Below the pieces are notes generated by a model that did no database searches, was not told the DNA's origin, and saw only the letters and a list, made by a program, of their open reading frames with translations. Of a stretch of 64,000 bases of DNA, positions 31,861 through 40,348 are shown in pieces. The stretch is from CAYYFX01 sp964571855 (GTDB lineage Bacteria; ARS69): contig CAZNDO010000019.1 of NCBI GenBank assembly GCA_964571855.1, positions 5,101 through 69,100 of the forward strand. The letters run 5' to 3'. Numbering within the stretch: the stretch's first letter is position 1; the number at the start of each line of letters is the position of its first letter. A program made the position numbers and the translations under genes.

Positions 31861-33968
31861 GCACGCGACGCCGCTTCCTCGCCGGCTGTGCCGGCTGCGC
31901 CGCGGCCTGGGCCGCACATCCCTGGTCCCGCCTCCTCGCGGCCGAGCCGGCGGCGCCGCCGCCCGCGGACCAGTGGACGCGCACCGTGTGCGACCTCTGC
32001 GGTCTCGGCGAGCCCGTGTTCCTGCGGACCGAGGGCGGTGCGGTCCGGGCCGTGAAGGGCATCCCGCAGTCGCGCACGGGATTCGGCCGGCTCTGCGCGC
32101 GCGCCCGGGCGCTGGTGGACGCCGCGGCGTCGGCCGATCGCGCGCTCGCTCCGCTCGTGCGCAAGGACCCGGCGACGAAGGGGACGCGCGAGGGGCTGGT
32201 CGCGGCTTCCTGGGACGAAGCGCTCGCCTTCGCCGCGGAGGGGCTGCGGGCGGCGCGCGCCCGCTGCGGTCCCGGCGCCGTGGCGGTGCTGGCCTCCGAC
32301 GCGGAGACCTGCGAAACCTACGGGCTGCTGGCGCGGGTCGCGCGCGCGGAGCTGGGCACGGATCATCTCGACACGCTCGCGCGCCGGGATGCGCTGACCG
32401 CGTACGACGCCTGCATTGATGCGTACGGCGTCGCCGCGAACGCGGCCACGGTGGAGGACGTGGACGCGGCCGGGCTCCTGGTGCTCGCGGGCGGCGATCT
32501 CGCGGACAGCCATCCGGGCCTCTTCGTGCGCGCGCTGGACGCGCGCCGCACGGGACGCGCGAAGGTGGCGTTGATCGACTCGCGGCGCACGCTCGCCTCC
32601 GCCATCGCCGACGTGCACGTGAGGCCGCGGCCCGGGCGCGAGGCGGACGTCGTGCGCGCGCTCGCGGACGCGCTGCGCACCGGGCGGGCGCGCGAGGACG
32701 TGGCGCCGCTCGCGAAGCTCTGGCGCGACGCGCGCGGCGTCGTCACGCTCGTGGGACCGATGGCGCTCGGCGGCCCCGCGGGCGGCGCGCTGGTGCGCGC
32801 GGTCGCCACGCTGCACGCCGCCACGGGGCAGACGGGCGGCACGGGACGCGGCTTCCTCGTGCTTCCGCGCGGGGCGAACGCCACGGCGGTCGTGGCCGCG
32901 GGCATCCGTCCCGGCGCGCTCCCCTTCGGACGCCGCCTCGCCGATCCCGCGGGCCGCGCGCGCGTGGCCGCCGCGTGGGGTGTGTCCGCCGACGCCTTCC
33001 CGTCGCGGGCGGGGCTCGCGTGCCCGGACTGGCCGGACGCGGTGGCTGCGGGGACCCTGGGCGCGATCGTCACGCTGCGCGCGAACCCGGCGGCGGAGCT
33101 GCCCGACGCGTCGGCCTGGCGCGCCGCGCTCGCGTCGGCGTTCACCGTGGCGGCGACCACGCACGTTCCCACGGAGACCACGGCGTTCGCGGACGTCGTG
33201 CTTCCGCTCGCGATGGTCGCGGGCGAGACCGCGGGAACGATGATGACCCTGGACCGGCGGTGCCAGCGGCTGGAGCGCGCAGTGGAGACGCCGGGGGAGG
33301 TCCGCGACGCGGAGCGGATCCTGGCGGATCTCGCGGGAATCGCGGCGCCCGCGCCCGGCGCGTCGTGGGAGCTCTGGCGGGAGCTGGCCGCGGGCACGCC
33401 GTGGGACGTGACCGGTGTCCCCGCGTCCAGGCTGCGCGAGGAGCTGGACGTGCCGTGGCCGTGCCCCGCGGCGGACGCTCCCGGCGCGACGCGCCTGGAC
33501 ATCGCGTCCGCGCACGCCGCGCGCGCCGCCGCCGCGCCGCCCGCGCCGGCCCCCACCGCGGCGCGTCCGCTGCTCCTTCTCGTGGGTCCCTTGCGCGAGC
33601 ACGCGGGATCGCGCGTGCGCACGGGACGCACCGCGGACCTGCACTACGAGGCGCCATCCCCGCGCCTGGAGATGCACCCCGCGGACGTCTCCCGCGCCGC
33701 GCTCACCGACGGCGAGTGGGTCACGCTGGAGTCCGACACGGGCGAAGCCACGGTGCGGTTGTGGGCCACGGACCGCGTCGCGGAGGGCACGCTGTTCCTG
33801 CCGGAGCACTTCGGGTTCGCTTCGGACCTGCAAGGCGGAAGCGACGCGCAGGGCGAGCCGGAGGGGTGCGCGATGCTCCTGCTGCCGCGCGACGGGACGA
33901 TGCCGGTGCCGGTGTCCGTGCGCAAGGCCCGCCGCCGCGACCTCCGCCGCCGCGCGCTCGCGGGTTAG
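31857..33968 (+). CDS. Molybdopterin-oxidoreductase-family protein with incomplete Fe-S site
   Basis: A 703-residue member of the DMSO-reductase superfamily. A Tat signal (TRRRFLAGCAGCAAAW) is followed by the N-terminal cluster region C45-x2-C48-x3-E52...C80: the third Cys of the usual C-x2-C-x3-C-xn-C set is Glu. Later segments match the family (SWDEALAFAAEGLRAAR, VAVLASDAETCETYGLLARV, HVPTETTAFADVVLPLAMVA, GEWVTLESDTGEATV in the C-terminal barrel). It may be a Mo enzyme with altered cluster, or an ActB-like subunit that has lost cofactors. GTGA overlap with the heptahaem gene. Last gene of the cluster. Confidence 0.8.
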   Translation: MSTRRRFLAGCAGCAAAWAAHPWSRLLAAEPAAPPPADQWTRTVCDLCGLGEPVFLRTEGGAVRAVKGIPQSRTGFGRLCARARALVDAAASADRALAPLVRKDPATKGTREGLVAASWDEALAFAAEGLRAARARCGPGAVAVLASDAETCETYGLLARVARAELGTDHLDTLARRDALTAYDACIDAYGVAANAATVEDVDAAGLLVLAGGDLADSHPGLFVRALDARRTGRAKVALIDSRRTLASAIADVHVRPRPGREADVVRALADALRTGRAREDVAPLAKLWRDARGVVTLVGPMALGGPAGGALVRAVATLHAATGQTGGTGRGFLVLPRGANATAVVAAGIRPGALPFGRRLADPAGRARVAAAWGVSADAFPSRAGLACPDWPDAVAAGTLGAIVTLRANPAAELPDASAWRAALASAFTVAATTHVPTETTAFADVVLPLAMVAGETAGTMMTLDRRCQRLERAVETPGEVRDAERILADLAGIAAPAPGASWELWRELAAGTPWDVTGVPASRLREELDVPWPCPAADAPGATRLDIASAHAARAAAAPPAPAPTAARPLLLLVGPLREHAGSRVRTGRTADLHYEAPSPRLEMHPADVSRAALTDGEWVTLESDTGEATVRLWATDRVAEGTLFLPEHFGFASDLQGGSDAQGEPEGCAMLLLPRDGTMPVPVSVRKARRRDLRRRALAG

Positions 33969-34062
33969 CGCATGTGCACGAGCAGACGTGGTGCGCAACG
34001 CGGGGGAGTCCGGCGGAGTATCCAGCCGCGTGGCGGGCGCGCCGATGGACAGACGCATGCCG

Positions 34063-34108
34063 GGATCCTCCCCGCCTCGGGCGGGCGCGGGATGGTACCA
34101 GAGGATCC
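34063..34108. terminator. Nested hairpin between convergent genes, probable bidirectional terminator
   Basis: Outer arms GGATCCTC (34063-34070) and GAGGATCC (34101-34108) enclose an inner perfect hairpin CCCGCC-TCG-GGCGGG (34071-34085). It lies in the 152-base gap between the end of the Mo-pterin gene and the stop of the convergent polyferredoxin gene. No T-run is present. Confidence 0.45.
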
Positions 34109-34120
34109 GGGCGCCGTGCA

Positions 34121-36193
34121 TCAGTCCGCGCGCCCGCCTCCCCGCAGGTGCTGCACGAGCGCCGCGATCTGCGCATCGCCCGGGGCCAGCTCCCGCGCGC
34201 GCTCCGCGGCCCGCGCGGCCTCGTCCGTGCGGGATTGCGCCAGCAGCGCGAGCGCGAGGTTGTAGTGCGCGGGGGCGAACGCGTCGTTGCCCTGCACGGC
34301 GGCGCGGAAGTGTTCTTCCGCCTCCGCTGCCGCCCCGCGATCCAGGAGCAGGCTGCCGAGCTCGAAGTGCGCCTCCGTCCACGCCGGCGAGAGCGCGAGC
34401 GCCTCACGCAGCGAGCGCTCGGCCGACGCGGCATCCCCCTCCAGCGCGGCGGCGGCCGCGAGCGCATAGTGCGCCTGCGCGTGCCACCCCGCGAGGCGCG
34501 CCGCCCCCGCCGGCGTGGTCCGCACCGCCAGCGCGGTCTCCAGGTGCGGGCGCGCCTCGCCCGGCCGCCCGAGCCGCACGAGCGCCCGGCCGAGTTCCAC
34601 GCGCGCCTCCGGGTCCTTCCCGTCCTTCGCCACGACCCGCGCCAGGTACGGCACGGCGCGCGCCGGATCCGCGCCCTCCAGGTGCGTCGCCGCGAGCGTG
34701 GCCAGCAGCCGCCGGGACCGGAAGAGCCCCCACTCCTTGCTCCACTGCAGGTGCTCGCGCGCCACCTCGCGCAGCGTCGCGGCCCGGGCGCCGTCCGCCA
34801 CGGCGCGCGACGCGTCGAACGCCGCGTAGCCGCGCGTGGTGTGCCATTGCACGAAGCCGCTGTGCACGGAGAACGCCAGGAAGACGAGCAGCGCGCCGCC
34901 GTACACCATGCCGGCCGGCTTCAGCCGCCCGTCCACCTTCAGCATCCGCTCCAGCGCGCGCACGTCGCGCCGCGCCGCCAGGCGGACGAACACGACGATC
35001 GCGTACGCGGCGGAGGCGCCCAGCCCGATGGTGAGGAGGAAGGGCACGGCGTCGTACAGCTGCCGGTACACGACAAGCGTGGCCAGGAACACCACGCCCA
35101 TGAGGATCTCCTCCCCGGTCGTGAACTGCGCGGGCCGTGCCGGCATCCCGGTGCGCCCGTACGCGGCCAGCCCCAGCGCGACGACCGCGAGCCCGAACGG
35201 GACGAGATCGAAGCGTCCGCCCAGCCAGTGCCGCGCGGCGGGCACCAGCACGGCCACGAGGATGGACGCGATGAGCACCACCGCGGTGACCAGCACCGCG
35301 CGATCCGACCACAGCCGCCGGATGGCGGGCGCTCCCCACTTGTACTCCAGCGCGTGCTCCGGGCAGGCGCCCACGCAGTCCAGGTCCTTCAGGCAGCGCG
35401 GGTTCACGATGGTCCCGTGCTCCCGGATCTCCTCGTGCACGCGCACGCCCGACGTGCACACCGCCGTGCACGTGCCGCACTGCACGCACCGGTCGTTCAC
35501 GCGGATGCGCCCCGGCGCGAACCGGTCCACCGTGAGGAACAGCGCGCCGTACGGACACCCGTACGTGCAGAACCCGCGCGACCCGAGCACGTACACCACG
35601 AGGAACCCGCACACGGCGAACGTGAGCGCGGTGATCCACGGGTCCGGCAGGTTGCGCCAGAAGTTCGTGGTGACCCAGGAGCTGATGCCCTCGAGATCGG
35701 TCTGCGTGCGCAGCTCGGGGAAGTCCCGCGCCGCCCACATGCGCGTGATCTGCGGCCAGCCGAACATGTACACGAGCACGAGGGGCGGCACCGCGAGCAG
35801 CATCCGCGAGCGGATGGGGCGCACCTTCAGGCCCAGCCTGCGGAGCACCCAGGCGGCGCCGTCCTGCAGCACCATGATGTGGCAGCCCCACGAGCAGAAG
35901 AACCGGCCGAAGAGCAGCGTGGCGATCGTGACGGCGAGCATGAGCAGGAACCCCGCCGTGATGATCCCGAGCTCCGCGGTGAACATGACCTCGTGCAGCT
36001 CGAGCGGGGCGAGGGTCTTCCCCGCCAGCTTCCAGTGGATCACGTGCACCGCCATCAGCGGGTACACGAGCGCCAGCGTGAGGGCGCGCCACTTCGAGTA
36101 CTTCGAGCCGGGCAGGGGATCGGGCGGGGTGCGGAGGCCGGGAACGGCGGTGACGAACGGGCCCTTGCGCGGCCCGCGGGCGGCGGACGCCAT
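34121..36193 (-). CDS. NapH/NosR-like membrane polyferredoxin fused to TPR repeats
   Basis: A 690-residue protein. The N-terminal ~430 residues are a NapH/NosR/CcoG-type polyferredoxin: several helices, two membrane-edge Cys motifs (FFCSWGCHIM and FCTYGCPYGAL), and a double ferredoxin domain (CVQCGTCTAVC and CLKDLDCVGACP). Four more helices follow. From about 470 the chain changes to TPR repeats (DPEARVELGRALVRLGRPGE, AHYALAAAAALEGDAASAER, AHFELGSLLLDRGAAAEAEE, AHYNLALALLAQSRTDEA). Polyferredoxins pass quinol or ferredoxin electrons to periplasmic enzymes; the TPR part probably docks a partner. It faces the respiratory cluster tail to tail. ATG at 36193. Confidence 0.85.
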   Translation of the reverse strand: MASAARGPRKGPFVTAVPGLRTPPDPLPGSKYSKWRALTLALVYPLMAVHVIHWKLAGKTLAPLELHEVMFTAELGIITAGFLLMLAVTIATLLFGRFFCSWGCHIMVLQDGAAWVLRRLGLKVRPIRSRMLLAVPPLVLVYMFGWPQITRMWAARDFPELRTQTDLEGISSWVTTNFWRNLPDPWITALTFAVCGFLVVYVLGSRGFCTYGCPYGALFLTVDRFAPGRIRVNDRCVQCGTCTAVCTSGVRVHEEIREHGTIVNPRCLKDLDCVGACPEHALEYKWGAPAIRRLWSDRAVLVTAVVLIASILVAVLVPAARHWLGGRFDLVPFGLAVVALGLAAYGRTGMPARPAQFTTGEEILMGVVFLATLVVYRQLYDAVPFLLTIGLGASAAYAIVVFVRLAARRDVRALERMLKVDGRLKPAGMVYGGALLVFLAFSVHSGFVQWHTTRGYAAFDASRAVADGARAATLREVAREHLQWSKEWGLFRSRRLLATLAATHLEGADPARAVPYLARVVAKDGKDPEARVELGRALVRLGRPGEARPHLETALAVRTTPAGAARLAGWHAQAHYALAAAAALEGDAASAERSLREALALSPAWTEAHFELGSLLLDRGAAAEAEEHFRAAVQGNDAFAPAHYNLALALLAQSRTDEAARAAERARELAPGDAQIAALVQHLRGGGRAD

Positions 36194-36238
36194 GGAATCC
36201 TCGCGGGGCCGCGGGGCGACGGCCGGCCTGGAGAGGAC

Positions 36239-36250
36239 TACGATGTCGTA
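36239..36250. promoter_or_regulatory. Short inverted repeat in a divergent intergenic region
   Basis: TACGA-TG-TCGTA (36239-36250) lies between the divergent polyferredoxin and LarA-like genes, next to ATTGTG. It may be an operator. No convincing -35/-10 pair was found on either strand of this 107-base gap. Confidence 0.25.
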
Positions 36251-36300
36251 TTGTGCGCGGCGCGCCCCGCCGGGACAAGGGGCGCGCGGAGGGGAACGCC

Positions 36301-37572
36301 GTGGAGGTGAGGCTGCGCTACGGGCGCGGCGCGGTGACGCTCCGGCTGCCGGAGGCGAACGTGGCGGGAGTCGTCCGCCCGGTCGACCCGGAGCCGGCCG
36401 GCGAGCCCTCCCTCCCGGAGGCGGCGCGGGAGGCCCTGGCCCGGGCGGCCCGCGGGCGGCGGGTCCTGGTGCTGGCGTCGGACGCCACGCGCCCCGCCGT
36501 GGCCGACCCGCTGCGCCACGCGGCGCTCGCCCCCCTGGCGGGGGCTGCCGCGGTGGCGGTGCACCTGGCCACCGGATCCCACCGGGCGGACACCCCGGCG
36601 AACGCCGCGGCCCTCGCCTCCCTGCGGGACGCCGCGCGCGCCGCCGGCCTCCCGGATCCGCGGGGCGGCGTGCACGACTGCCGCGCCGCCGCCTTCACGG
36701 ACCACGGCGTCACCGCGCGCGGGACGCCCGTGCGGCTCTCCCGCGTGCTGGACGACGCGGACGTCTTCCTCGTGCTCGCGGACGTGAAGCCGCACTACTT
36801 CGCGGGCTACTCCAACCCGCTGAAGTTCTTCCTGCCCGGCGTGGCCGCGTTCGCGACGATCGAGCGCAACCATCGCCTCGCGCTCGAGCTCGACGCCCGC
36901 GCGGGCCGGCATCCGTTCCATCCCGACCCGGCGCGGCGCACGAACCCCCTGGCGGAGGACATGCTGGAGGCGTTCGAACGGACGCGCGCCGGTCGCGACG
37001 CGTTCGCCCTGGTCACGGTCACCGCGGGCGGCCGCCTGGTCCATGCGGACCTGGGTCCCTTCCCCGCCGCGTGCGCCGGCGCCTTCGCCGCCTCCGATCG
37101 GGTCGCGAGCACGGCCGTGGCGCCGCAGCGCCGCGTGGTGGTCTCCGCGGGCGGCGCCCCGCAGGACGCCACGCTGTACCTCGCGCAGCGCGCGCTGGAG
37201 CTCACGCGCGATGCGGTGGCCGACGGCGGCGAGGTGCTCCTCCTCGCGTCGTGCGACGACGGCATCGCGGACGGCGCGAGCGCGATGACCAACTTCTACG
37301 ACGAGCTCCGGCGCCCGCTCCCCGAGGTGCTGCGGCGCATCCGGGAGGGGTACCGCCTGTACCAGCACAAGGCCTTCCGCTTCGCGGAGCTGCTGGGGCG
37401 GGTGCGCGCGGTGCACGTGGCCAGCGCGTTGCCCGCGGACGCGCTCACGGCCGTGCACCTCACGCCCGCGCCGGATCCGCAGGCGCTGCTGGACCGCTGG
37501 CTCGCGGAGGATCCGGCGGCGCGCGTGCTCTTCCTGGACGAGGGGAACAGGCTGGACGTGCGCGCCGCCTAG
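36301..37572 (+). CDS. LarA-like nickel-pincer racemase family protein
   Basis: A 423-residue member of the LarA/DUF2088 family (lactate racemase and related 2-hydroxyacid racemases using the nickel-pincer nucleotide). Family motifs: VLVLASDATRPAVADPL, HLATGSHRADT (His of the active site), DVKPHYFAGYSNPLKFFLPG and ATIERNH, where the Lys is the one that binds the cofactor. C-terminal ASCDDGIADG also fits. No larB, larC or larE cofactor gene is in the window. The gene starts at GTG 36301 with GGAGGGG six bases upstream; the in-frame extension to 36253 is non-coding in character. It ends in CTAG shared with the stop of the convergent glycosyltransferase gene. Confidence 0.85.
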   Translation: MEVRLRYGRGAVTLRLPEANVAGVVRPVDPEPAGEPSLPEAAREALARAARGRRVLVLASDATRPAVADPLRHAALAPLAGAAAVAVHLATGSHRADTPANAAALASLRDAARAAGLPDPRGGVHDCRAAAFTDHGVTARGTPVRLSRVLDDADVFLVLADVKPHYFAGYSNPLKFFLPGVAAFATIERNHRLALELDARAGRHPFHPDPARRTNPLAEDMLEAFERTRAGRDAFALVTVTAGGRLVHADLGPFPAACAGAFAASDRVASTAVAPQRRVVVSAGGAPQDATLYLAQRALELTRDAVADGGEVLLLASCDDGIADGASAMTNFYDELRRPLPEVLRRIREGYRLYQHKAFRFAELLGRVRAVHVASALPADALTAVHLTPAPDPQALLDRWLAEDPAARVLFLDEGNRLDVRAA

Positions 37573-39845
37573 GGGCGCGTCCCGCCGGGCGGTTCCATCC
37601 CGCGTGCGTCGCGAAGCAGCCGGAGCAGCCGGGCCGCGTAGGCCGGGAAGCCGTGACCGGCGAGGTACGTCGCCCGGGCCGCCGCCTGCGCCTCCCGCCC
37701 GCCGCGCTCCGCCAAGGCCGCACGGACCCCATCGGCCACGCGATCGGCCGAGAGTTCGTCCGGCACGCGGACCACGTAGTCCGGCGCTTCCGCCGCGGCC
37801 GCCAGGTCCTCCGTGGCCACGGTGGGGAGTCCGGCGCTGATGCAGTCGGTCAGGGCCGCGGAGTACTGGCCGAGACGATAGGTGCGGAGCTGGATGGCCA
37901 CGTCCGCCGCGCGCAGGAAGTCCCGGTACTCGGCATGCGCGCGGAAGCGGGCCTCCACACGGACGTGATCCGCGACGCCGCCGCGCCGCGCCATCGCGCG
38001 CACGTCCTCCGCGTCCACGCACGGTCCCACGAAGTGCAGTTCCGCCGGCACGCCGTCCGCGCGGAGGCGGGCCAGCGCGTCCACGCACTCCGCCCAGCCC
38101 TTGTCCCGGTGCACGATCCCGAACGAAACCAGCAGCACCGCCTGCCCGTCCACGCCGAGGCGCGCCCGCGCCTCCCGCCGCGCCGGTCCGGAGAGATCGG
38201 CGTCGCTGAACTCCTCGATCGGTGCGGGCGGGATCACCTCGACCCGCGCGTCGAACTCGCGTTCGATCCGCTCCCGCATCGCCCGCGTGTGCACGATCAG
38301 GGGATTTGCCAGGCGCACGACCCGGTGCAGGAACGTGGAGGGGGCGCTCCGTTCGTCCGCGATCCACGCATCGATCTCCCCCGCGTGCACGGGGCGCCCG
38401 ATCGCCTCCTCCGCGAACCGCCCGAACCCGTCCCGGCCGAGACGGGCGATGTAGTAGTACATCAGGCGCGCGTCGTGGAGGATCACGGGGCCGCCGTAAG
38501 CCTCGAGGAAGTCGAACATCGCCCGGTGGTCCCGCGAGTTCCCGAGCACGGAGATCACGGCGTCGTACCCGCACGGGAGCAGCGGCACGTCGCGGCAGCG
38601 GAGGTCCTCGCCGGAGTAGACGTCCACGGGCACGAGCGCCCGCAGTGCGTCCACGGTGCGTCGCGAGAACGCGGCCACGCCGGACTCCAGCGGCGGGAAC
38701 GGGGTCAGCACGGCCATCGCTCCGGGCCGCCCGCGACGCCGGCGCGGCCCGGCCGTCCGGTCCAGCACGCTCGCCCAGAAGCGGTCCGCCACGCGGTCCT
38801 CCCGGAAGGGCGGCGCCATGGGCGCCTGTCGCGCGGCGAGATCCCGGCGGATCGAGCGGTCGTCCAGCAGGCGCGACAACCTCGCCGCAAGGGCGTCCGC
38901 GTCCCCGGGATCGAAGAGGGCGTCCTCCCCTTGCACCAGCTCGCGGTGTGCGTCGCAGTCGGACGCGAGCACCGGGCAGCCGCAGCCTGCCGCCTCCACC
39001 ACCGGCAGGGAGAACCCCTCGATGCGGGACGGCGCCACCGTGACCGCGGCGCCCCGATACAGCGCCGCGAGCTCCGGGTCGGAGCACTCCACGAACTCGG
39101 CCTCGCCGCGCGGGGCCAGCTCCGCGCGCGCCGCCGCGGAGTACCGGCCAACGATCACGAGCCGGGCTTCCGGACCGCCCGCGCCGCGCAAGCGCGCCAT
39201 CGCGTCCACGACGAGGGCCACGTTCTTGCGCGGGTCCTCCCCGCCCACGACGAGCACGTACGGCGACGCGGACGATCGACCGGGAGCCGCCGCGGGCCCG
39301 CCGGACTCGAAGAAGACCGCCCGCACCGCCGCGCCGGTCACGGCCACGCGCTGCTCCGGGACCTCGCAGACCTCGAGCAGCCGCCGTGCGGAGAAGTGCG
39401 AGATCGCGAGGAACTGGTCGTGCAGCCCCAGGCACAGCAGACGGCTCCGGTACCGGAGCTCGGTGGCCCGGTCCGTGAGGTATCCCGGCACATCCAGCGG
39501 GATGAAGTCGTACACGACCGCCGCGGCGTGCACGCGCGGGTGGCCCAGGAACGGGAACGTGGAACGCGGATCGGCCGTCATGGGCGAGAGCCCCACGAAG
39601 ATCGCCTGCTCCCCCGCCAGGGGCACGTTGAACCCGGTGCGGATGTCGGGGACCAGGGCGCGGATGCGGTCCGGCACCGGGCCTCTCCCGGGATCCGTCA
39701 GCCCGATCAGCCGGAGGCGATCACCGAGGTGCGTGACCGCGCGCCGCAGCAGCGACTCCACATGCCGCCCGATCCCGCGGTCGGCGTAGTGGGGATCCTG
39801 CAGGCAGCGCAGATCGAGGAACGCCCGGAGCGCTCCCTCACTCAC
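37569..39845 (-). CDS. Double-domain family-4-type glycosyltransferase
   Basis: A 758-residue protein with two consecutive GT-B glycosyltransferase domains. The first (about 1-370) has the family-4 donor site LVVGGEDPRKNVALVVDAM, and the E-x7-E motif in PSRIEGFSLPVVEAAGCGCP. The second (about 385-750) has a PFPPLESGVAAFSRR loop like that of GT4 proteins, LVSFGIVHRDKGWAECVDAL and YRLGQYSAALTDCISAGLPT in place of the E-x7-E, so its catalytic glutamate is less clear. Likely builds a surface glycan or glycosylates a lipid or protein. GTG at 39845 overlaps the stop of the small upstream gene (GTGA). Confidence 0.85.
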   Translation of the reverse strand: MSEGALRAFLDLRCLQDPHYADRGIGRHVESLLRRAVTHLGDRLRLIGLTDPGRGPVPDRIRALVPDIRTGFNVPLAGEQAIFVGLSPMTADPRSTFPFLGHPRVHAAAVVYDFIPLDVPGYLTDRATELRYRSRLLCLGLHDQFLAISHFSARRLLEVCEVPEQRVAVTGAAVRAVFFESGGPAAAPGRSSASPYVLVVGGEDPRKNVALVVDAMARLRGAGGPEARLVIVGRYSAAARAELAPRGEAEFVECSDPELAALYRGAAVTVAPSRIEGFSLPVVEAAGCGCPVLASDCDAHRELVQGEDALFDPGDADALAARLSRLLDDRSIRRDLAARQAPMAPPFREDRVADRFWASVLDRTAGPRRRRGRPGAMAVLTPFPPLESGVAAFSRRTVDALRALVPVDVYSGEDLRCRDVPLLPCGYDAVISVLGNSRDHRAMFDFLEAYGGPVILHDARLMYYYIARLGRDGFGRFAEEAIGRPVHAGEIDAWIADERSAPSTFLHRVVRLANPLIVHTRAMRERIEREFDARVEVIPPAPIEEFSDADLSGPARREARARLGVDGQAVLLVSFGIVHRDKGWAECVDALARLRADGVPAELHFVGPCVDAEDVRAMARRGGVADHVRVEARFRAHAEYRDFLRAADVAIQLRTYRLGQYSAALTDCISAGLPTVATEDLAAAAEAPDYVVRVPDELSADRVADGVRAALAERGGREAQAAARATYLAGHGFPAYAARLLRLLRDARGMEPPGGTRP

Positions 39846-40141
39846 CGCGGCGGTCCCTCGGGCGACTCCTCCGCGCGGGCGCGCTCGACCGCGCCGGCCT
39901 TGCGCCGCACGAGCATCAGCTCCTCGAGCGCGGCCAGCCGGTCCCGGATGTCGAGGAGCAGGCCGCGGGTGTCCAGCGCGGAGAGGGACTCCCCCTCCGG
40001 CGGTGTCCAGAGGTACGCGCGCGCCCGCCGCGCCAGCGGTCGGAGCACCGGCTTCACCATTCCGCGGTAGATCGCTCGCAGGACGGGCCGGAACACGGCG
40101 CGGATTGCGCCGCCCACCGAGGACGCGAAGGAACCGCTCAT
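39842..40141 (-). CDS. Small protein coupled to the double glycosyltransferase
   Basis: A 99-residue protein of unknown function. The N-terminal half is basic and amphipathic (VGGAIRAVFRPVLRAIYRGM, VKPVLRPLARRARAYL), suggesting peripheral membrane binding. The C-terminal half is a short coiled coil (LLLDIRDRLAALEELMLVRR) with an acidic tail. Similar small helical proteins precede glycosyltransferases in O-glycan clusters. ATG at 40141; its stop overlaps the glycosyltransferase start by four bases, implying coupled translation. Confidence 0.6.
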   Translation of the reverse strand: MSGSFASSVGGAIRAVFRPVLRAIYRGMVKPVLRPLARRARAYLWTPPEGESLSALDTRGLLLDIRDRLAALEELMLVRRKAGAVERARAEESPEGPPR

Positions 40142-40194
40142 CGTTCGGGCCTCCCGGCGCGCCGGCCACGGAGGATGCCGGGCCCGGACGCGGC

Positions 40195-40224
40195 ATGATA
40201 GCCACGGCCGCCGTCCCCTGTCAC
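40195..40224 (-). promoter_or_regulatory. Promoter of the glycosyltransferase pair
   Basis: Minus strand: GTGACA (40224-40219), 18 bases, TATCAT (40200-40195), five of six matches in each box to the sigma70 consensus. The start would be near 40188, about 47 bases before the ATG at 40141. The rest of the 207-base gap to the next minus-strand gene shows nothing else I can name. Confidence 0.55.
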
Positions 40225-40348
40225 CGACGCGTCGCATCCCGAGACAGTCGCGTGCTAAGCTGGCGCCCGGCGGTCGGGGATCCTCCGGTGCCCGGGCCTT
40301 ACCTCGCCCCGGGTTGCCCCCCCGGACCCCGGCCGCCGTCCGCGCGCG

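Noticed and set aside
34836..40070. A 1,744-codon plus-strand open frame
   Set aside because: It runs antisense through clear genes (polyferredoxin, glycosyltransferases) and shifts character repeatedly. Its Arg/His/Pro-rich translation has no motifs. High G+C leaves few stops, so it is a shadow.
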